Shown piece after piece: positions 1 to 13,098 of a stretch of DNA of 64,000 bases. The stretch comes from Stichopus chloronotus (Eukaryota; Echinodermata; Holothuroidea; Aspidochirotida; Stichopodidae). A model generated the notes under the pieces. It did not search any database. It saw nothing but the letters and a program-made list of their open reading frames with translations, and was not told where the DNA came from. Every line of letters starts with the position of its first letter. Position 1 is the stretch's first letter. The DNA lies in assembly GCA_021234535.1 (NCBI GenBank), contig SFZH01000008.1:2914001-2978000 (forward strand). The letters are read 5' to 3'. A program made the position numbers and the translations under genes.

Positions 1-225
1 AAACTTGGTGTGTATGTGTATCATATTGAGTAGATGTTGCCTAGTGCTCATATCTTGCATATTAATGAGTGAGCAGGGCCCTAGTTTCACAATTGGAATG
101 TGAGATATGTGGTGCAATAACTCAATAACCGATTGCTCATTTTTTCTCAAACATGGTGTGTAATTGTATCATATTGAGTAGATGTTTTTGGTGCCTATAT
201 CTTGTATATTAATGAGTGGGTGGGA
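1..225 (+). repeat. Tandem dimer, unit 148 bp, cut by window start
   Basis: AAACTTGGTGTGTATGTGTA (1) and AAACATGGTGTGTAATTGTA (149) begin two copies that both run through CATATTGAGTAGATGTT and ATATTAATGAGTG. Confidence 0.75.
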
Positions 226-2684
226 CTTAATGTAAAATTCCTGATATGGCAATATCTTTGCAGTTCCTTGTCTGATTTGCTTCAAATGTGGTAAGGAAGG
301 TCTAAGATATTAGGTACCTTACCATGGCATTTTTTACGTCCTCATGCTTCAGTGCTAATGTGTGCATTGATGTAAATGGCTTTTAAATAGAAAGGTGGGC
401 AAGACACAAGGAAAGAAAATGGAAGAAAACAGTTCGTGTTCTTAGCAGTTCCCTCCAGGACATGCTGTCAGTCTTGGGTGGACTTTAAAGGCACATAGAT
501 GTGATAAGCGTTTGTGCAATTTGCAGGACCCCTTCTTTAGGGCTTTAAATGAAAGATTCACAGCTGTTTGTGCTTTGTAAAATGAATGGGATATTGCTGT
601 ATATTGTAGGAATCAACATCTTCAATTCATTGCATAAATTGAAATGGCTTTTTGATATTTATGAACTCCAGCATATCATTTTACAGTATGTATATTCCAA
701 GTTCAAGGGACCATAGTGCCCTTTGACTGTTGTGAAATCATGCAAAATACTTCTTTTAAAGATTATATGTAACGCTGTTGATGGTTGGTCACATTAGTGC
801 TGTTGAAGTGGTTTCATGTGGGTGTTTGTCATGTTTGGGGTCCATTGTCCAAAATGGGCCATATGGGCCATTTTCTAAAATCATGAAATCTGTTTTTTTT
901 TCTCTACAGATTTTATTACAAAAGTAAGGCGTTACAGCATAAATGGGCCATATGGGCTATTGTGCAAAATAATGCAAAATGCTCCTTTTACTTCATAATT
1001 TACATTACATACCATTACATCATAACCAGAGTGCTCTTGGGCTCCTTTTGAGCTCATGGTGCTTTTGCAAGAGGAGAAAAACTGCAAAAAACAGTAAAAA
1101 AAAAAGAAAAAATAGATGGACACACGTTGTGTAAACTCAAGTGAAAGGCAAATGAGGGCGGGCTGGACCTTAGAAGGCGTGGTGCTAGAATTAACTTGAA
1201 GAACATTTAGAGCAAGGCTAAATGTATGCGTAAGTGAGGCAAGGGTTGTTTGTTGTTTGTGAACACCCACACCAGTGTGTTTTGGGGAAATAGTCACCTT
1301 GAAAAACATATTTGACATTTATTCTAATGCAGTAGCTGCAAAGTCCTTTCTTATCAGCTGTCATCTATGTACTAAAATGTACTTATCGTGATAAAAAGTT
1401 GGAAGAAATGTATCATGTTGGCGAAAACGTCAATATTTCATCCTTCTTTTTTTTTGATCATCTGTCAAGTTAGCAGTAATGTGCAGTGGCAAAGTGGCCT
1501 CCTTCCTGTCCTTATTATAACAGATTATAGGTTAACAATATATTAACATTGTGTCAAGTTAGTCGCAATGTGTAGGATTACTGTTTGATTAACCTAAAGC
1601 TTAATTAAAGAAAAGTGTTAAAGTTTTGACCAGGCGCCCTGGTTACCTTTGTTATACTGTCGATTGACTTTAGCTTTCATCTTGCAGAATTTACTTCCAA
1701 TCGCTAACAATTATTGCAACTACATGGATGACAAAAGTATTTCTGTGCACATACTTCAATTGTAAATGTTGCTGTTGATTATAGCACATGTGGTTATGCC
1801 AAAACGCCAAGTGCATAATTTATTCCATACAAATGCACATTGCCTTGAGGAAAGCAAATAAATGAGAAATTATTCATCCATGTAGGCCTACTTGTTAATG
1901 ACTCCGTTTAGGCTTGGCTTTACATTCAAATTATAGCCACACAATCGAGGGGGTGACATAAGAGGTTTCCTGAGGCACAGAGTTTAAATGTTTTCCTATC
2001 CCATAGAGACTAGTCCATCAGGCTAGACATGTTAAATATAAGTCTTAAATTATCCCATAATTTCTCTGCTTTGAATCAGTTGGTTTCTTAAACTAAGTAC
2101 TGTACCATTCTGTACCCCAAACTACACCATATCATACCATAAACTACTGTACCAGCGGCTGAATTACGAGTGGCTTTGTTAGTATGCATTCTGGCAGGTA
2201 CTTGGTTAGCTAGAGCATGTGTTGGTGTGTTTAGATTGAACCCCAACAAAGTAGTTATGTTGATTACCTTTTCTCTCAGGCTTGCAATACTTGATTCCCT
2301 TAATTTTTTGTAGATTTTCTCATTAATATAAGTTAATGTAAGTGTATAATTTATGTTTACCTTTCTCTGAAGTGGTTTGTCTCATTATGCCTCTATATTG
2401 CACCACTTTTGACACAGCCCTTGACCAGGGAACCTGGGAGAGTTGGTATTAATGTAAATTAACCAGCACAGTGTCTCTTCACTTGAGATGTGCCTTACTG
2501 AGCAATAATTATATATTACTGTGGACTGGAATGTGTTCAGTATCTTTTCTTTGTTTGAAGATGACTCTTCGTATATGCCTTGCCCCTCACTTTCCTGTCT
2601 CAACATAGCAAGTGCCATGGTGGTCAAATGAGCCATGCCATGGCAGTCATTCTAGGTCAGATGTATATCACATTATAAACTTTG
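226..2684. other. Non-coding, upstream region
   Basis: AT-rich unique sequence apart from the dispersed repeat at 1126-1245 and a direct repeat of AAATGGGCCATATGGGC (852-868 and 941-957). No supportable gene. Confidence 0.5.
1126..1245 (+). repeat. Dispersed repeat, copy 1
   Basis: GTGTAAACTCAAGTGAAAGG ... GTGCTAGAATTAACTTG ... GCGTAAGTGAGGCAAGG matches the reverse complement of 35225-35345. The following 'ACACCCACACCAGTGTGTTT' (1263-1282) resembles the 3' part of the dispersed family near 39370, 43570 and 52050. Confidence 0.6.
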
Positions 2685-2815
2685 CAAAGTCTTTCTCGGC
2701 GAATGATTTCTCCTTGATACATTCCTCACAATTGGAGCTGCAGCCCAACCGAGGATATGTACTCATACAGTAATTACGTTTCCCTATGATCGCCGTGTGC
2801 CGGAAAGACTTTGGA
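2685..2815. mobile_element. Possible short inverted-repeat element
   Basis: CAAAGTCTTTCTCGGC at the left pairs with GCCGGAAAGACTTTG at the right, about 130 bp apart, with one unpaired base. MITE-like size, no second copy in the window, target duplication not clear. Confidence 0.35.
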
Positions 2816-4464
2816 CGCTCGATATAATTATATGTACACATGAATTGTCATGTTTGACGTTACGGTCAATACATAGTATTAAAATATGACATGTTGGTCT
2901 CATGAAATGAGCCAATAGCAGCGATTGAACAATGAGAGAAAATAATGGTACCTAGGCTAACTTTCACCCTATCACCAGATTTGCCTATGGGAGAAATAGG
3001 ATATCGCTAAGAGAGACCCAAAACAGTTGAAGGTGAGAAGAATATTAACATGATATAGTTACGTAACTAATCAGTCGTAGGTCCTTTCCCCATCATCACT
3101 TGCATCCTTTCTCACGATGGCCGTGATTGGCTTCTACCGAATTTGGTAGCGAAAAACAATGGTTTTAGTTAAAAGTTGTGTGCATGATTAAAACGAGTGT
3201 CCAGAGTCTGCGAGGGCAGCGATCAATGAGGGGAGTAAACACTCTTCCAGAAGAGCAGTACAGTAAATATATGGATGTTCCTTCAGAGGTGGTGGAACTA
3301 AGATAAAGAGCAGACACTTTCCAGCCCAAGCAGACTCTGCAGAGTCTATTCACATTGTGATTACTTAAATCTCTTTATCAGTTGGAAGTTTGTGAACTTC
3401 AGCTTGGTAGTTCATATGGTGATATCATGATCCTAGCTTACCTCATAAAGGTCAAAGTTCACTTGAGATCAAGTACAGATTTCAGTGTGGATTAATTAAT
3501 TTCATCATCGAAGGAGGGCTCAGGTAGAATAGGTTTTGTTCAATGTGTACTATGATCTCATGAACACACACTGTTGTTAATAAGTATCTGAATACTCCCA
3601 AAATTTTGATCAGTGATGCAGAATCTGGTTCTCTGTTCTTCCTTGGTTTTGAAACTAGGGTAATGACTAAAATGTTGCCACCTTGTCACACATGAATCAC
3701 CTGCACTAGACCCCCTCTCGAATAATTCCCAAATCTCAGCCGAAAATGTCGCAAATCACTTTAAATGCCGATGATTAATTTGAGGCCCCTGGTCTACCTG
3801 ATGGATAAGACAGGCTGAGGAGCTTCCAGGAATGGAAATCCAATACTGTTATTTATACTAAGACTGGGATTATCTGCAATAAAAGTGTCAGGAAAATGAT
3901 TAGGAATAAAGGTCAATAAAACATTTATGGAAGAGAGAGAGAGAGAGTGATGTAAGCAGAAATGCTGGAAACTTTCTATTTTTAGGAATAAGAGTACTCA
4001 AGAAACCAAGAATGAGATGCAAAAATAATCTCAAAAGACATAATTAGTTTGCCAATATGATAATTGAGTCAAGATGCAGTGTGCATGTGTTCAGTCACAA
4101 CTGTGTGAAGTTGTATTCCAATATTTGTTGGTGTGCTTTCTCAGTCTTTTGACTCTAAAGTGCTTCTACCATGGTGCTTGCACAGCTGTGACAAGAGAGT
4201 GTCGTTATTGAATCATATTCGTGCAATATTATGAGATTGCTTAGTACATGTAGCAGTTCCCATATGTTAGCCTTGTAAGAGGAAACTTAGGGAACTTAAG
4301 GCAACTTAATATAGTATTTTAGATACCAGTAGTACCCGGGTAAGTGACACTTGGGCTGTGGGAGTACTTGTATGAAAATTGGACCTGGTGCAGACACGAC
4401 AGTGCATCCTATTCTCATATATCATAGGAAGATGCAAGTTTTACACCGTAAATAGGTGAAGGAT

Positions 4465-4515
4465 AGTGAGGAAGAGGGGGGGGGGGGGAGGTGAAGGATA
4501 CTGAGGAGGGGGAAC
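4465..4515 (+). repeat. Poly-G tract in a short tandem duplication
   Basis: GTGAAGGATAGTGAGGAAGA, then a run of about 13 G, then GTGAAGGATACTGAGGAGG: a 40-bp duplication with an expanded G run. A second G10 run lies at 7359-7370. Confidence 0.7.
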
Positions 4516-5239
4516 ATGGTTTTGAACCATCTTTATTCACTAACACCTCACTTATGTGTCTAAGCATAACATTGGTATAAATAGAAAACCCATGGAAGAA
4601 TGTCACAGTAAGAGCAGGTTGAATGACACAAGGAAAAAGGGACACTGCCCACTGTGTTTGACACTGATTTGAGAGAAGTTGTTAGGTGGGTATCAGGAGA
4701 TAAAAGTTGAGTAGATAACTGGTAGATGAGAGTGCATTAGTCATGCTGGGACAGGATAGTGGACAGGAGTCCAGTCGAAATATCTACCCAAAGTTAGTTT
4801 TGATATGATGACAATGTCAAGGTGGATGTTTGCACAGAGTAATACAGAAAAGCATGCAGACAATTGTCACTCACTTAAAAACTGATGTCTCAGCCTCTGG
4901 GCAACTTGGAGCAAGTCTGGTGTATCTGACTCCAAAGTGTATGTAAGGGGGAAATTTGAAGGCTTTCAGAGTCTTTTGTATTTTAAATGGACACAGAGTA
5001 GGAGGGCATGGGCAGAGCCTGATGTGAACGGAGATTGGAAAGAAGGTCATGCTGAATGAAATTTTCCCAATCTCTGCTCTGGTTCACTTAATTGCCTCTC
5101 TTTGGTCACTGGTCACAAAAATTTGGAATAGTGAAATGAGACATGAGAAAAGCTTCAGGTCGATTGATAGTGCTGCTGTATTGAGGTACACTTTGTCATA
5201 AGAGTGTAATTTTCCCTATGGTATGCAGAGGTATGTTTA

Positions 5240-5655
5240 TGACCTAAGTTATCTTAACATTGTCTCTGTCAGTTGGCTATTTTAAGCCCTCGCTCTACGT
5301 ATGTTCTGATGGCTGTCTCAGTAGATCCCAAAGACTTTCCAGGAGATCTTCAGAGGCTCAACGTCATGCTCTGGGCTGCCTCAGTAAGGACGACAACATA
5401 TCGGTCGACTTTTATCAGTTTGCACCGACGACGACGTGGGTGTCCTGTTACTGGATCTTTCTCTGTTACTAATTGTGATCGATGGAGGTTGTGTCTTTAG
5501 CTGTCTCTCATTCTCCAAAGGCTTGAGCCCGGAAGCGATGAGATCCTCTGCCAAAGAACCAGCAAGGAAAGAAAAAAAGAAAAAGAAAGTGGAATCTAGA
5601 GATAGGCAGATGCGGTGTTTTATCACCTCAAATATTAAAGAAAGTTTTGGTTGAC
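5240..5655. other. Exon-like block of unknown strand
   Basis: This stretch is GC-richer than its surroundings and has long open frames on both strands. Plus strand: good acceptor CTCTGTCAG before 5273, then AILSPRSTYVLMAVSVDPKD ... LNVMLWAAS and a donor TCA|GTAAGG near 5384. Minus strand: an acceptor with a very long pyrimidine tract ending GGTTCTTTGGCAG (complement of about 5551-5590), then DLIASGLKPLENERQLKTQ to a TGA at 5381-5383, which would be a terminal exon. I recognise neither product. At most one reading is real. Confidence 0.3.
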
Positions 5656-6152
5656 ACCATGGACTGATGCAGTTTACCTGTAATTAAAGCTTACCTAGCT
5701 TATTTTTTCTTTCACGGCTGATACCTGCTGGCACTCGGTTGCGAAGAATGTCACAGACGTGTGAGGAGTACGTAAATAATTGCTTTTTCAATGTCACAAG
5801 GAACTCGTGCACTTACGTGGAGCTGAGAGTGTGTATCAAAGCTTTTAATGGGGTAGTGTGTTTCTTTTTAGGCATTATCTCTAATACAAGCAAAGGTCAC
5901 ATAAATCTTATTTTCTGTCTCTTTCAGTTGAAATTACAGTTGTGCTGGCAGTGATTCCACAAATCATTTGCTTCAGTCGGAACTCTTTTCCTTTGGATCT
6001 TTCACCTTTTGAGATTTCTTTGTTTCAAGTACTTTAAACGAATTACAATTTGCCGAATTGGTTAAAAACTCAATAGATTGCTCTGACAACGTTCAAATCT
6101 TCAAGCCTGACCTAATAGATATCCAATCAAGTATGTGAATGTACCACATTGT

Positions 6153-6230
6153 GTGCCGCATGATGACAATATATAGCAAGAAATCCACAATATGTAATCT
6201 AGATGAAATGTTTCAGTGATTAAAATGCAT
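6153..6230 (+). repeat. 80-bp direct repeat, left copy
   Basis: GTGCCGCATGATGACAATAT ... TTTCAGTGATTAAAATGCA recurs at 6447-6527 with about 85-90% identity; the foldback copy lies exactly between. Confidence 0.8.
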
Positions 6231-6232
6231 GG

Positions 6233-6443
6233 ATTCACAGCCCGTACTCCCTCACCTCATATAACCTATGCATTACTGTATTAACCATGGTCTGGCATCT
6301 GGCGATTTTGTGTGTGTGTGCGTGCGTGTGTGTATCTGGCCACCGTCCTTCCGTAATTGCCAGCCTTTATGGTCTGCCAGCGAAGTACCTAGCTGCTTTT
6401 GTATCTGCTCTTATCTTCCGTGGTTTTCCAAGTTTGCCGCGTG
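6233..6443. mobile_element. Foldback element, truncated copy
   Basis: Begins TTCACAGCCCGTACTCCC and continues through the arm, a (TG)n tract and a core matching the reverse complement of the 41344-41650 core (TAATTGCCAGCCTTTATGG). The far arm is missing. It is flanked by two copies of an unrelated 80-bp sequence (6153-6230 and 6447-6527). Confidence 0.75.
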
Positions 6444-6446
6444 ATG

Positions 6447-6527
6447 TTTGCCGCATGATGCCAGTATATAGCAAGAAATCCACAGTATGTAATTAAGGAT
6501 GAAGTGTTTCAGTGATTAAAATGCAAG
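6447..6527 (+). repeat. 80-bp direct repeat, right copy
   Basis: Second copy of 6153-6230 (TTTGCCGCATGATGCCAGTA ... TTTCAGTGATTAAAATGCA). Confidence 0.8.
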
Positions 6528-8581
6528 GTGCAATTGTCACATCCTGTGGGCATTAGTCTTGATTGAACAATGTATTTGAACTTACTTTAGTCTCAACTTA
6601 CTTGTCTCCACACAATTACCGCACTTCCCACTACCTTGCTAGAGACGACTGGTATAAACTTTTGATGCTACTCATCTATTGTCTTAGTCTGATATGCACT
6701 AGCGCCCTCTTCTTAAGTCACTACCTAAAAGTGCTAGCAGGTTGGAAACCATAGCTAGAGAAAATTCTGAGACAGTTTTTGTGATATTTGTGATTAGCTT
6801 GTACTTACTTCCCTTGGATCTTAACTGTAGGACCTATATATTTTCCTCACACTGCCTATTCTAAGTAAAATTCATGGCGCCAACATAAAAGGTCATCTAC
6901 GTGTCCTATCGGCTTCAGTCCAGTTTTTTATTTTAAAACTTGTTAGGTCTTGGTAAAAGTTAAGAAATTACTGATCTGACCTTGAATTTGATTTCATCAG
7001 TGGTTTGGACCTAATGCAGTGTATATCTCATAGCTCAGATAAGATCTTTCCTACAAATCTAACAGACACTTGCTCACCATATTTGGGCATCCTGCATTTA
7101 TTAATTTCCAATCTTTCAAGTGTTTTTCAGTTTGTGCTGCGTTATTTCTGATTCAGAGCAGTAGAGGTAGCATAGATCTCGTGAACCCTTGCTGTGTTAT
7201 CTCATAGCGGTGTTTTGCTGCTTGCAGAATTTATTATCCTATACTTCCACTGTCATGGAAATTATTGGTAAATATTTGACTTTTGGTGAAATGGTTAGAG
7301 TACATGTGTTTGCTCTGATCATGTAAGAAACCGGATTTCAGAAAGGAGCAGGGAGATGGGGGGGGGGGGGTGACAGGAGAGAGGAAAGGAAGATAAAAGG
7401 AAGAGAAGAAGAGAAAAAGAGAGGAAGCTACTGCTGACAAACCTCTTGAAAACTGATGAAATTATTCCTGATCACTTACCGTTTTGTGGTAAAGTTAGTG
7501 ATTTCCTATCTACAATCTCGTCTAATTTGAGTCCTTGGTCTGCTTTCTTTTCTATGTTGATCAGCCTCAGGTATGTTGTTGTCATTTGTTATCATTGGAT
7601 ATATACAATGTAGTTAGATACAGTAATTTGGAAATATATCCTCTTCTCACCAAAGTATTGTTATGAAACTAGAAAAAGGAAAGAAAAGAAAGTAGCAGCA
7701 AAGAAGAAGGAAGAACGAAAGAGACATCACATGAATACCACCACAGATTATCATGGCCTTGGGAGGCATTAAACATACAGTATTCCTGCTTTTCACATGT
7801 TCTTTGGGAATATTATGAGACACAGGAACATATTACATTTCATAATTATGAATTTCTACTTTCCGTTTTTTGACATATCAAAGAATTTAATTTCTCTGTT
7901 TTATACAGCAAGTTTAAGGTACTACAGCAGGGATGAGTTTTTTTTAAATTGCATTTCCTTGACTTCACAGAAGTTGTTTGCTGGTAGGCATGATGTGTTC
8001 CTGTTAAAACATGTCGAGATGTACGGTGAGATAACAATATCTATATCCCTGTTGGCAAAAAAATGTGTAAAGATAAAACTTGATGTCCAAGAGCAGCAAT
8101 CTTTTGTTCTTGTGGCCGTTAGTTATGTACAGAGGCCTTTCTTGATACTGACGGGATTTAGGAATCCCACTGAGAGAATCATCTAATTAATGGCGGTGAA
8201 TCAAACTATAGATACTTGCAGTGTGAATGTAAGATGTACAGCGCTAATGTTTAATACATTTAACAGGCACATTGTAGGTGGTATTTTTATGATGTAGCTC
8301 CTGCCCGATAAAAATGTAGCAGCACGAGCTTGGTAAGAATTGAAGTGGGTTATTCTAATTACTTCACTCCTTACTTATCTGTCTCGATACAACAGAAAAG
8401 AAACCAGTGATAGACATGGATAGAAATTTCTATAGAACTCAACACTCTTAGAACATTGGGATAGCAGCCTTTGTAAGTAGATGCTAGCCAGGTGTAAGAC
8501 CGGATGGCACCAAAAGCGCTGTTAAAATGTTCTTGATGTGGAATGGGAGTGCATTTGTAGTGTTGGGACTGGTAAGTGAGT

Positions 8582-8668
<87 letters not shown>

Positions 8669-10589
8669 TCAAATCAGGTCAGTTTTGGGATTTACTCTCT
8701 GTGTAGCTAACAAAGGTGAGTTGTGACGGACACACCTTTGCTGGATGAAATACATTCTCAGATAGGCATGCTAGTTGTCTAGCTGCTGTCACCTACCTGT
8801 TGCTTTGTCTTCAAAACTCATTTCTACAAAATTGTCAGATCTCCTGAAGTCCCAAACAACATCACACCTTAATGATAAGTAGAGATGTTGCATCATCAAT
8901 AAATTGTTTCCTAGCATGCCAACGAACATAGTACCACCAATCCTGATGAGCCGCTGATACCCTCGGTGCAAAAGTGAGGCATGTTAGTACACTATACGTC
9001 TGCCATACATGAACTACAACTGGAGTGGTGTCCTTACGTAATCTACTTAAAACCAGAGCGGGTTATGTAGGTTAAACTGATTCGAACCAATTGTTTCTCA
9101 GCAAGCCCTACATGAACTTTAACCTAATAGAACAGGCTGGTGTTTTTTTTAAGTGAAAGATATTTCAATAAGATTTTTATGATTATTAATGTTATGATTC
9201 AGAAGCACTTGCTTCTCCTCAAAGGAGACAAAATGATCAAAGATAAGCCCCCCTCCAAATAAAAATAAAGTGTCTTTCCATTCTCATGATTCGTCATCTT
9301 CTGTAGCCTTGAGACTTACAAGTGTCGTGAAAAAGAAATCCTGAAGTCTTGTTCCATATTTTGCAATGATTTTTTCATAAATAGTTTGCATAGAGTGAGG
9401 AATTTAGAAGGGGTGAATTTCAGGTAGACAGATTGGTGCAACATCACCCCCCTCATTTGAAACAATGATTGGTGAATTGTATATATTTATATCTAAAGTG
9501 AGCTACAGTAGCAGACAGGATATATGTGCTCCTGAACAATGCAAGACATGTACTGTGCCTTAACAGTGGAAAGTGTTTCACGAAGGAAATCCAAGCAAAA
9601 CACCTACAGAAAATTTAGAGATCTATGGTGACCGCAGTTATTCAGAAATTGAATATATTAAGGTTCTAATGCAAGTAATTGTAAAAATCAAAGGTTTTTC
9701 TGGGAAATACCGAGTGATTTGTCACGCAGTGCTCGTAGAAATCCTCCAGTTGAAGTGTTCCAGGAGACATGTTATCAGACTATCTAAAATTTGAATTGCT
9801 TCAAAACATTTGCCTACGTACAACATTTTGTGGTGCACAACTTTTGTGCATTTGTGGTTGATGAAAATGTTTGAGAATAGGCGTGGATCATTCGTGGAAC
9901 TCCACTCGTCATCTGTCGCCACAAAAGCAGGAGGTATTCTTAATTTATTATCCATATACTCTAACCGTGTGTGTGGCTTACATTTGATCAACATAATTTT
10001 ACACTCAGTAATTTGTTATATATAGTATTGAAATTTGTATTTAGTGAACACATTACTAAAACCTGACACTAATAAATTCCTTCAGTTGTGCCAGAAGTGA
10101 AATTGTCTTTTCCCATATCAGAGCTGCGAAATGATTTCTTCATGTATTTTGTATTTAAATGCAATTTGAGGGTTTGCAACATCCACTTACACTTTTTTTT
10201 TTGTTTTTCAAAAATAAGTGTCTTGCTGGCTAGGTCTAACCTGAATTTTTGTGGGCGCTGACTTCGAAATCTTATCTGTTTTCATCTCTCTCACGTTCCC
10301 ACTTAAAATTCTCTTTAATTTGTAAGGGAAGATGAGTGGCTTGACAGTTATCCATAGTCCTCTGTTTACTATGATAAGAGGAAGCATTCACTCCTTGTTT
10401 CTGCTAAGTTTGTCTACAGTATCTTTGAGATTTGATGACATTTCTTTGGAGGGTAATCGGAGACAACAAGGCAAGATGACTTGGAAACTGTTACAGATAT
10501 CCTTAGTATTAAATTTGTTTTAGTTTACAGTTCCATCTGTCATGTCAGTCTGCCATCAGTAACTTCCTGGTGATAGCCTACATTTCACT
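6528..10589. other. Non-coding stretch
   Basis: Apart from the (TA)n tract (8585-8667) and purine-rich patches (7340-7440, 7670-7720), nothing recognised. ORFs up to 129 codons here are AT-biased and lack splice context. Confidence 0.45.
8585..8667. repeat. (TA)n microsatellite, about 80 bp
   Basis: Uninterrupted TA dinucleotides; self-complementary, so able to extrude a cruciform and liable to length change. Confidence 0.97.
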
Positions 10590-11705
10590 GATACCCTTTA
10601 AAGAGGACCGCTCATTTCATTGATAACTTTCAGTGGGAAATGCTCATTTCAGTTATACCTTTTAATGGGGACTGTTCATTTAAATGATGCCCTTTAACTG
10701 GGGATGCTCATTTCATTGATGTCCGTAAATTGTAGATGCTAATTCCGTTGATACCTCTTAAATTGAGGAATGTCCATTTGATTGATTCTTTTTAAATTGA
10801 GACTGCTTATGTCACTGATACAATTTTAATGGGAATTTGCTCATTTCACTGATACATTTTAAATGTGGAATGTCCATTTCATCCATACCTTTTAATTAAA
10901 TGAGTGCTCGTTACATCATCTGTATCTGTTAATGATGCCTTTGACAAGAGACTACTCATTGTAATATGATACGTTAAAATGGTACTGCTCATTTCATTGG
11001 TATCTTTTAGAGGGGGATGCACATTGTGTTGAGACTCCTTGAATGATAACTGGTCATTTTATTGATATCTTTAAATCGGGACTGCTTATGGGGACTTTTT
11101 TAATGAGGAATGCACAAATGCTCATTTCATTGATGATACCTTTTAAAGGAGACTGCTCATTTTAATGATGCAAGTGGGACTGCTTAGTTTGCATTTGTAT
11201 TTTTTAAAAAGGGAATGCATATGTTACATTGATACCTTCCTAAAGAGACTGCTCATTTAAGTCACGCTTTTAAATAAGGACTGCTCATTTTATTGATAAC
11301 TTTTGAATGAGGACTGCCCATTTTATTGATATCTTTAAATGGGGACTGCTCATTCTTCGATGCCTTTGAAATAGGACTGCTCATTTCGTTGGTATATTGT
11401 AATGAGGAATGTTCATTGCACTGATACCTTTCTGTAGAGACTACTCCCTTTAATGATACCTTTAAATCGGGACTGCTCGTTTCATTGACATCTTTTCAAT
11501 GGAACTCATTTCAGTGAACCTCTTAATGGGGAATCCTTATTTCGTTATTGACCTTTTAATGAAACTGCACCTATCAGTGATCCCTTTTAATGGTGTCTGC
11601 CTTTCTTTCATGTACTCTATTCCATTGAAATTGGACTACTTATTTCATGAAGACCTTTATTAAAATAAAACTGCTCATTTCAATGATAACTTAAATGTGA
11701 ACCGC
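10590..11705 (+). repeat. Highly diverged tandem array, unit about 36-40 bp
   Basis: About 28-30 degenerate copies of a unit like GACTGCTCATTTCATTGAT-ACCTTTTAATGGG. The phrases 'CTCATTT', 'TTGATA' and 'TTTTAAT' recur at near-regular spacing while the rest has drifted, so the array is old and no longer homogenised. Confidence 0.85.
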
Positions 11706-13098
11706 TCGTATTCCGAATATACCGAGCACAGTATTTCTTATCATCAATGTGGCATATTGTATTCTCAAAGTGACCTTCTTCAGATGTTTTCTGTTTTTTG
11801 CTTTCTTATCTTCTTCAATGAAGTGCGATTACAGGATCTATTTTAGCTTTTGATTCATTCATGTATGTGTTTAATGTCAAGGTACTGTTTTGCAAGGTCA
11901 GTCCTCTCTTAATTTCAAACAAAACTTAAAAAATGTTTTACCAAAGTGGAAAATGTTCATTCTCAGTATGACAGTTGCATTTTCATCCTTACTTTTCTTG
12001 GATTCTTTAAATAAATGTTAATTACAAATCTCATTTGTGTTGCATTTTGTGGATACATCCATATGCTTCAATCGCAAAAGTCTTGCTTCAAGACTCGCAC
12101 AATTAGTCAGTACCACTGCAGCATGGAAAAAAAATATTGTGTAATTCCATATGTGAATTAATTATGAGCTCAATGTGATTGTGAGCTTTCCATTATTGCA
12201 TGATGCAACAAAAGATGGTGTCTGCCATAATTCATCACTCATCTTATCCTTGCACAAAAGTATTAAGTCGAAAGAAGAATATCCAGTGGAGGTTATGTTG
12301 CTTTTGAAATACCCATTTGGTCTTAATGGTTACAGTAGTTCCGGTCTTAATGGTCGTTGGTTCCACTGCTAGATACGCTCGTGATGGATGCTTTTGAAGA
12401 TGACGACGTTACAAAAACGAAACATTGTTTTGGTATCATGATTGCTCCGGGCCCTTTCCTGAAGAATGATTAATTATGTGGTGTCAATTAAAAAATTGAA
12501 ACAGGTGAATATGGCTTCGGTATCGTATGAAATGTTGTTGAAAAGCTTGCTTTAAACATTTTTGTGTGGAGAATTACTGATATTATTTAGCTGATTTTGA
12601 GTGTCCTGTAGAAACTGATTCACATCATCAAGACCTAAGAGCTTGGACTAGTTTCATTCACTGACATGAAATCTGAATTAACTTCATGTCAAACATGCTC
12701 AAAGTTCAGTAAAAAGATAAATATGCTAGAAGGAGAACAATTACTAGCACATCCCTTGGTATGTATAGGTATCAAGATCATTAATTTGACGTCTCCATAA
12801 GTGTACTAATGCAATCTGCTAGGGCTGTTGTAAAATAAAAATGAATAAGAGATGATACCTTCTGGTACCATTTCAAAGTTTCTCCACAAAGTAAGAAGAA
12901 GATGGAGGTCTGTGTCGACCTTCAAAAGTTGGTGAACTGTGAGCGTAGGTGATGTCACAATGTACAGCTGTTCCAGTTGGTGGATTCAACAGCTACTGCA
13001 TGTTAATTGGGTAAATTATGCTACTTACATCGTTAACATAACAACAGCAAACATTTCATGTATACATTTAAGGTTTTCCGTGCCAAGAATTTCTCATG

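Noticed and set aside
7797..8186. 129-codon plus-strand ORF
   Set aside because: Phe/Ile/Leu/Lys/Ser-rich as expected from AT-rich DNA; no splice signals, no recognisable motif.
8484..8672. 62-codon Tyr-Ile repeat ORF
   Set aside because: Pure translation of the (TA)n microsatellite.
9722..9994. 90-codon minus-strand ORF
   Set aside because: No recognisable motif; opposite-strand ORFs of similar length overlap it.
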